From Xanthobacteraceae bacterium (GTDB taxonomy: Bacteria > Pseudomonadota > Alphaproteobacteria > Rhizobiales > Xanthobacteraceae), in contig JASHRY010000160.1 of assembly GCA_030037105.1 (NCBI GenBank), positions 1 to 8,083 of the forward strand: 8,083 nucleotides of DNA, in the 5' to 3' direction. The position numbers and the translations under genes were made by a program. Of this stretch, positions 6,310 through 8,083 are shown in pieces. Under the pieces are notes generated by a model. The model did not search any database. It saw only the letters and a program-made list of their open reading frames with translations, and was not told the DNA's origin. The stretch's first letter is position 1. Every line of letters begins with the position of its first letter.

Positions 6310-6410
6310 GTCACCCCGGAAGCCGAACGCGGCGCGGCAACCCGGAATCCATGTTCCCGGGCCGCGATTCTGGAGTCCGGGCTCGCCGCTGCGCGGCGCC
6401 ACGGAATGAC
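6310..6410. repeat. about 101-bp palindromic intergenic repeat element in the urtD-urtE gap
   Basis: The element starts with GTCACCCCGG and ends with CGGAATGAC, which are imperfect inverted copies. Further in, ACCCGGAATCCA (about 6339-6350) faces TGGAGTCCGGG (about 6371-6381), so nearly the whole stretch can fold into one long interrupted hairpin. The frame GTCA..CCCGGAATCCA...CCGGAATGAC resembles, from my memory of such genomes, the abundant palindromic repeats of Bradyrhizobium and Rhodopseudomonas relatives. No open frame of its own is seen. It explains why the urtD-urtE gap is 139 bases while these two genes are usually nearly adjacent. Possible effects on mRNA stability or urtE expression are inferred. 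Confidence 0.72.
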
Positions 6411-6425
6411 TCGCTGAGAAGCGTC

Positions 6426-7121
6426 ATGCTCGAGGTCAACGCCATCGACCTTCACTACGGCGCGGCGCAGGCCCTGCGCGCGGTGTCGCTCAAGGCGGAG
6501 CCGGGAAAGGTGACCTGCGTGCTCGGGCGGAACGGAGTCGGCAAGACGAGCCTGCTCGATGCGCTCGCCGGCCAGCAGCCGGTGAGCCGCGGCACGATCA
6601 CCTGGGAAGGCGAAGACATCACCGCGCTGCGGCCGCCGCAGCGCGCCCGGCGCGGCATCTCCTACGTCCCGCAAGGCCGCGACATCTTTCCGCTGCTGAC
6701 GGTCGATGAGAACTTGAGGACCGGTTTTGCGCCGCTCCGGCGCGACGAGCGCAGCATCCCCGAGGACGTGTTCACGCTGTTCCCCGTGCTCAAGGACATG
6801 CTGCACCGCCGCGGCGGCGACCTCTCGGGCGGCCAGCAGCAGCAGCTCGCCATCGGCCGCGCGCTGGTGATGCGGCCGCGGCTTCTCCTGCTCGACGAGC
6901 CGACCGAGGGCATCCAGCCGTCGATCATCAAGGATATCGGCCGCGCCATCGGCTATTTACGCTCGCTCGGCAAGATCGCCATCGTGCTGGTCGAACAATA
7001 TCTCGACTTTGCCCGCGAACTGGGCGACCATTTCGCCGTCATGGAACGCGGCGCCATTGTCTATGCCTGCGGACGCGACGACCTCGACGAAGCGGCGCTG
7101 CGGCGGGCGATGACGATCTGA
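6426..7121 (+). CDS. urtE: urea ABC transporter, ATP-binding protein UrtE
   Basis: Second ATPase, LivF type, partner of UrtD. From the ATG at 6426 it has 231 residues, the normal size. It shows Walker A GRNGVGKTS (34-42), Q-loop Gln83 (YVPQGRDIFP), signature LSGGQ (133-137), Walker B LLLLD with Glu158, and VEQY (189-192), where the H-loop histidine is replaced by Gln191 as is usual in the LivF/UrtE line. DEPTEGIQPSII is characteristic of UrtE. The same frame is open upstream to 6084, overlapping urtD and the repeat element, but that part is not protein-like, and the LEVNAIDLHYG start matches the family. The ribosome binding site is weak (GAGAAG about 7 bases upstream), and the repeat ends only 15 bases before the start, so translation may depend on leader structure. 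Confidence 0.94.
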   Translation: MLEVNAIDLHYGAAQALRAVSLKAEPGKVTCVLGRNGVGKTSLLDALAGQQPVSRGTITWEGEDITALRPPQRARRGISYVPQGRDIFPLLTVDENLRTGFAPLRRDERSIPEDVFTLFPVLKDMLHRRGGDLSGGQQQQLAIGRALVMRPRLLLLDEPTEGIQPSIIKDIGRAIGYLRSLGKIAIVLVEQYLDFARELGDHFAVMERGAIVYACGRDDLDEAALRRAMTI

Positions 7122-7142
7122 TTTGCCGATGTCGTCGTCGCC

Positions 7143-7148
7143 GGAGGA
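7143..7148 (+). promoter_or_regulatory. strong ribosome binding site for ureD (GTG start)
   Basis: GGAGGA is a full Shine-Dalgarno match 6 bases before the GTG at 7155. It decides the start in favour of this GTG: an ATG at 7130 lies upstream of the site and in another frame. Confidence 0.75.
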
Positions 7149-7154
7149 GCGAAG

Positions 7155-7997
7155 GTGTTGGCGAGAGCGCGGGCAGAGAGCGAGATTTTCGCCGGCAATC
7201 GCGCGGTCGGCCGCGTTGAGCTGGCGGTCGCCGCCGCTTGCGGCGGAAGCCGCCGCCGGCGGGTGCACGAAGCCGGCGCGCTGCGCGTGCGCTTCCCGCA
7301 CGGCGCGAGTAGAGGCGCGCTCGACGCCGTCATCGTCAACAGCGCCGGCGGCATGACCGGCGGCGACCGCTTCGAGATCGACGTCGCCGTCGGCGCCGGC
7401 GCGCGGCTCGCCGTCACCACCGCGGCGGCGGAAAAAATCTACCGCTCGCTTGGGCCGGACGCGGTGATCGGCGCCAGACTCGATATCGGCGGCGGCGGCG
7501 CGCTCGCCTGGCTGCCGCAGGAGACGATCCTTTTCGATCGGGCGCGGCTGCGGCGCACGATCGACGTCAACCTCGCCGGCGACGCAAGCCTCATTCTCGT
7601 CGAAGCCGTCGTATTCGGCCGCTCCGCCATGGGCGAGGCGGTCACCACCGGACATTTCTTCGACCGCTGGCGCGTGCGCGTTAACGGGGCGCTGGTCTTC
7701 GCCGAAACGATCCGCCTCGGCGAGGCGGTTGCGCCGCGTCTGGCGCGGCGCGCGGTCGCCGGCGCCGGCGCGGGGGTCGCCACGGCGAGCGTGCTCAAAT
7801 TGCCCGGCGACGATGCCGGCGTTGCGGCGGTCCGCGCGATGACGAAAAGTTTCGCCGGCGAAGTCGGCGTATCCGCCTGGAACGGGCTCGTGCTCGCGCG
7901 CCTTATCTCCGCCGACAGCGCCGCGCTGCACCGCGACCTTGTCGGCGTGCTCACGGCGCTCGGCGCCTCGCCGTTGCCGCGGCTGTGGCTGAACTGA
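7155..7997 (+). CDS. ureD: urease accessory protein UreD
   Basis: Urease accessory protein (called UreH in some species) that binds the apo-urease and, with UreF and UreG, helps load nickel into the active site in the cytoplasm. The 280 residues have the normal length. Family features are visible: [13 protein letters not shown] near residue 40, [13 protein letters not shown] at about 61-73, [11 protein letters not shown] at about 88-98, [16 protein letters not shown] at about 120-135, and a terminal PLPRLWLN. The GTG start is supported by the GGAGGA just upstream. It follows urtE after 33 bases and is 19 bases before ureA, so urea import and urease assembly appear to be in one transcription unit. 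Codons about 26-34 are made of alternating CCGCCGC and GCGGCGG blocks. Confidence 0.94.
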   Translation: MLARARAESEIFAGNRAVGRVELAVAAACGGSRRRRVHEAGALRVRFPHGASRGALDAVIVNSAGGMTGGDRFEIDVAVGAGARLAVTTAAAEKIYRSLGPDAVIGARLDIGGGGALAWLPQETILFDRARLRRTIDVNLAGDASLILVEAVVFGRSAMGEAVTTGHFFDRWRVRVNGALVFAETIRLGEAVAPRLARRAVAGAGAGVATASVLKLPGDDAGVAAVRAMTKSFAGEVGVSAWNGLVLARLISADSAALHRDLVGVLTALGASPLPRLWLN

Positions 7998-8016
7998 AGG
8001 ACCCGAAGGACCGATC

Positions 8017-8083
8017 ATGCATCTTACTCCGCGCGAGAAGGACAAGCTGTTGATCGCCATGGCGGCGATGGTGGCGCGGCGGC
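8017..8083 (+). CDS. ureA: urease gamma subunit UreA, N-terminal 22 codons (cut by right edge)
   Basis: Only [20 protein letters not shown] and two further arginine codons are visible, but the [10 protein letters not shown] start is the hallmark of the urease gamma subunit, a roughly 100-residue protein that forms the urease apoenzyme with UreB and UreC. The ATG has AAGGA 6 bases upstream and lies 19 bases after the ureD stop. It implies that the urease structural genes continue to the right. Confidence 0.93.
   Translation, partial: MHLTPREKDKLLIAMAAMVARR

Noticed and set aside
6084..6425. An in-frame 114-codon upstream extension of urtE.
   Set aside because: It overlaps urtD in another frame and crosses the palindromic repeat. 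UrtE family proteins begin at the ATG at 6426.
6957..8060. A 367-codon minus-strand frame opposite ureD.
   Set aside because: Opposite strand of ureD with biased, repetitive composition and no motif.

Overview
This window is a GC-rich chromosomal stretch. Codon use, gene content and a long intergenic palindrome point to an alphaproteobacterium of the order Hyphomicrobiales, most likely near the Bradyrhizobium, Rhodopseudomonas or Xanthobacteraceae group. That placement is an inference, because no marker gene is present.

Left part, minus strand: positions 1-388 hold the N-terminal part of a GT4-type glycosyltransferase that runs off the left edge. Positions 566-994 hold a small hotdog-fold acyl-CoA thioesterase of the 4-hydroxybenzoyl-CoA thioesterase / YbgC type. 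They are separated by 177 bases and have no evident link to the genes on the right.

Control region, about 995-1306: a more AT-rich divergent intergenic region. It carries a near-consensus sigma-54 (RpoN) -24/-12 promoter at 1232-1246 pointing at the transporter genes, plus several small inverted repeats. One of these overlaps the -24 element and another lies about 140 bases upstream. A nitrogen-regulated (NtrC/RpoN) promoter fits a urea uptake operon, but I see no convincing canonical NtrC site.

Main part, plus strand: a complete high-affinity urea ABC transporter operon, urtA (periplasmic urea-binding protein), urtB and urtC (permeases), urtD and urtE (ATPases). It continues directly into urease genes: ureD (accessory protein), then the first 22 codons of ureA (gamma subunit) cut by the right edge. 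All genes point the same way with short gaps and no obvious terminator, so uptake and hydrolysis of urea are probably co-transcribed and nitrogen-controlled.

The operon itself is standard. The less expected structure is between the genes: two tandem hairpins built on a duplicated 16-base unit between urtA and urtB, a perfect 8-bp hairpin between urtB and urtC, and an approximately 101-bp palindromic dispersed-repeat-like element between urtD and urtE. These may adjust expression of individual cistrons. I found no evidence of a wholly new system, CRISPR array, insertion sequence, tRNA or rRNA.
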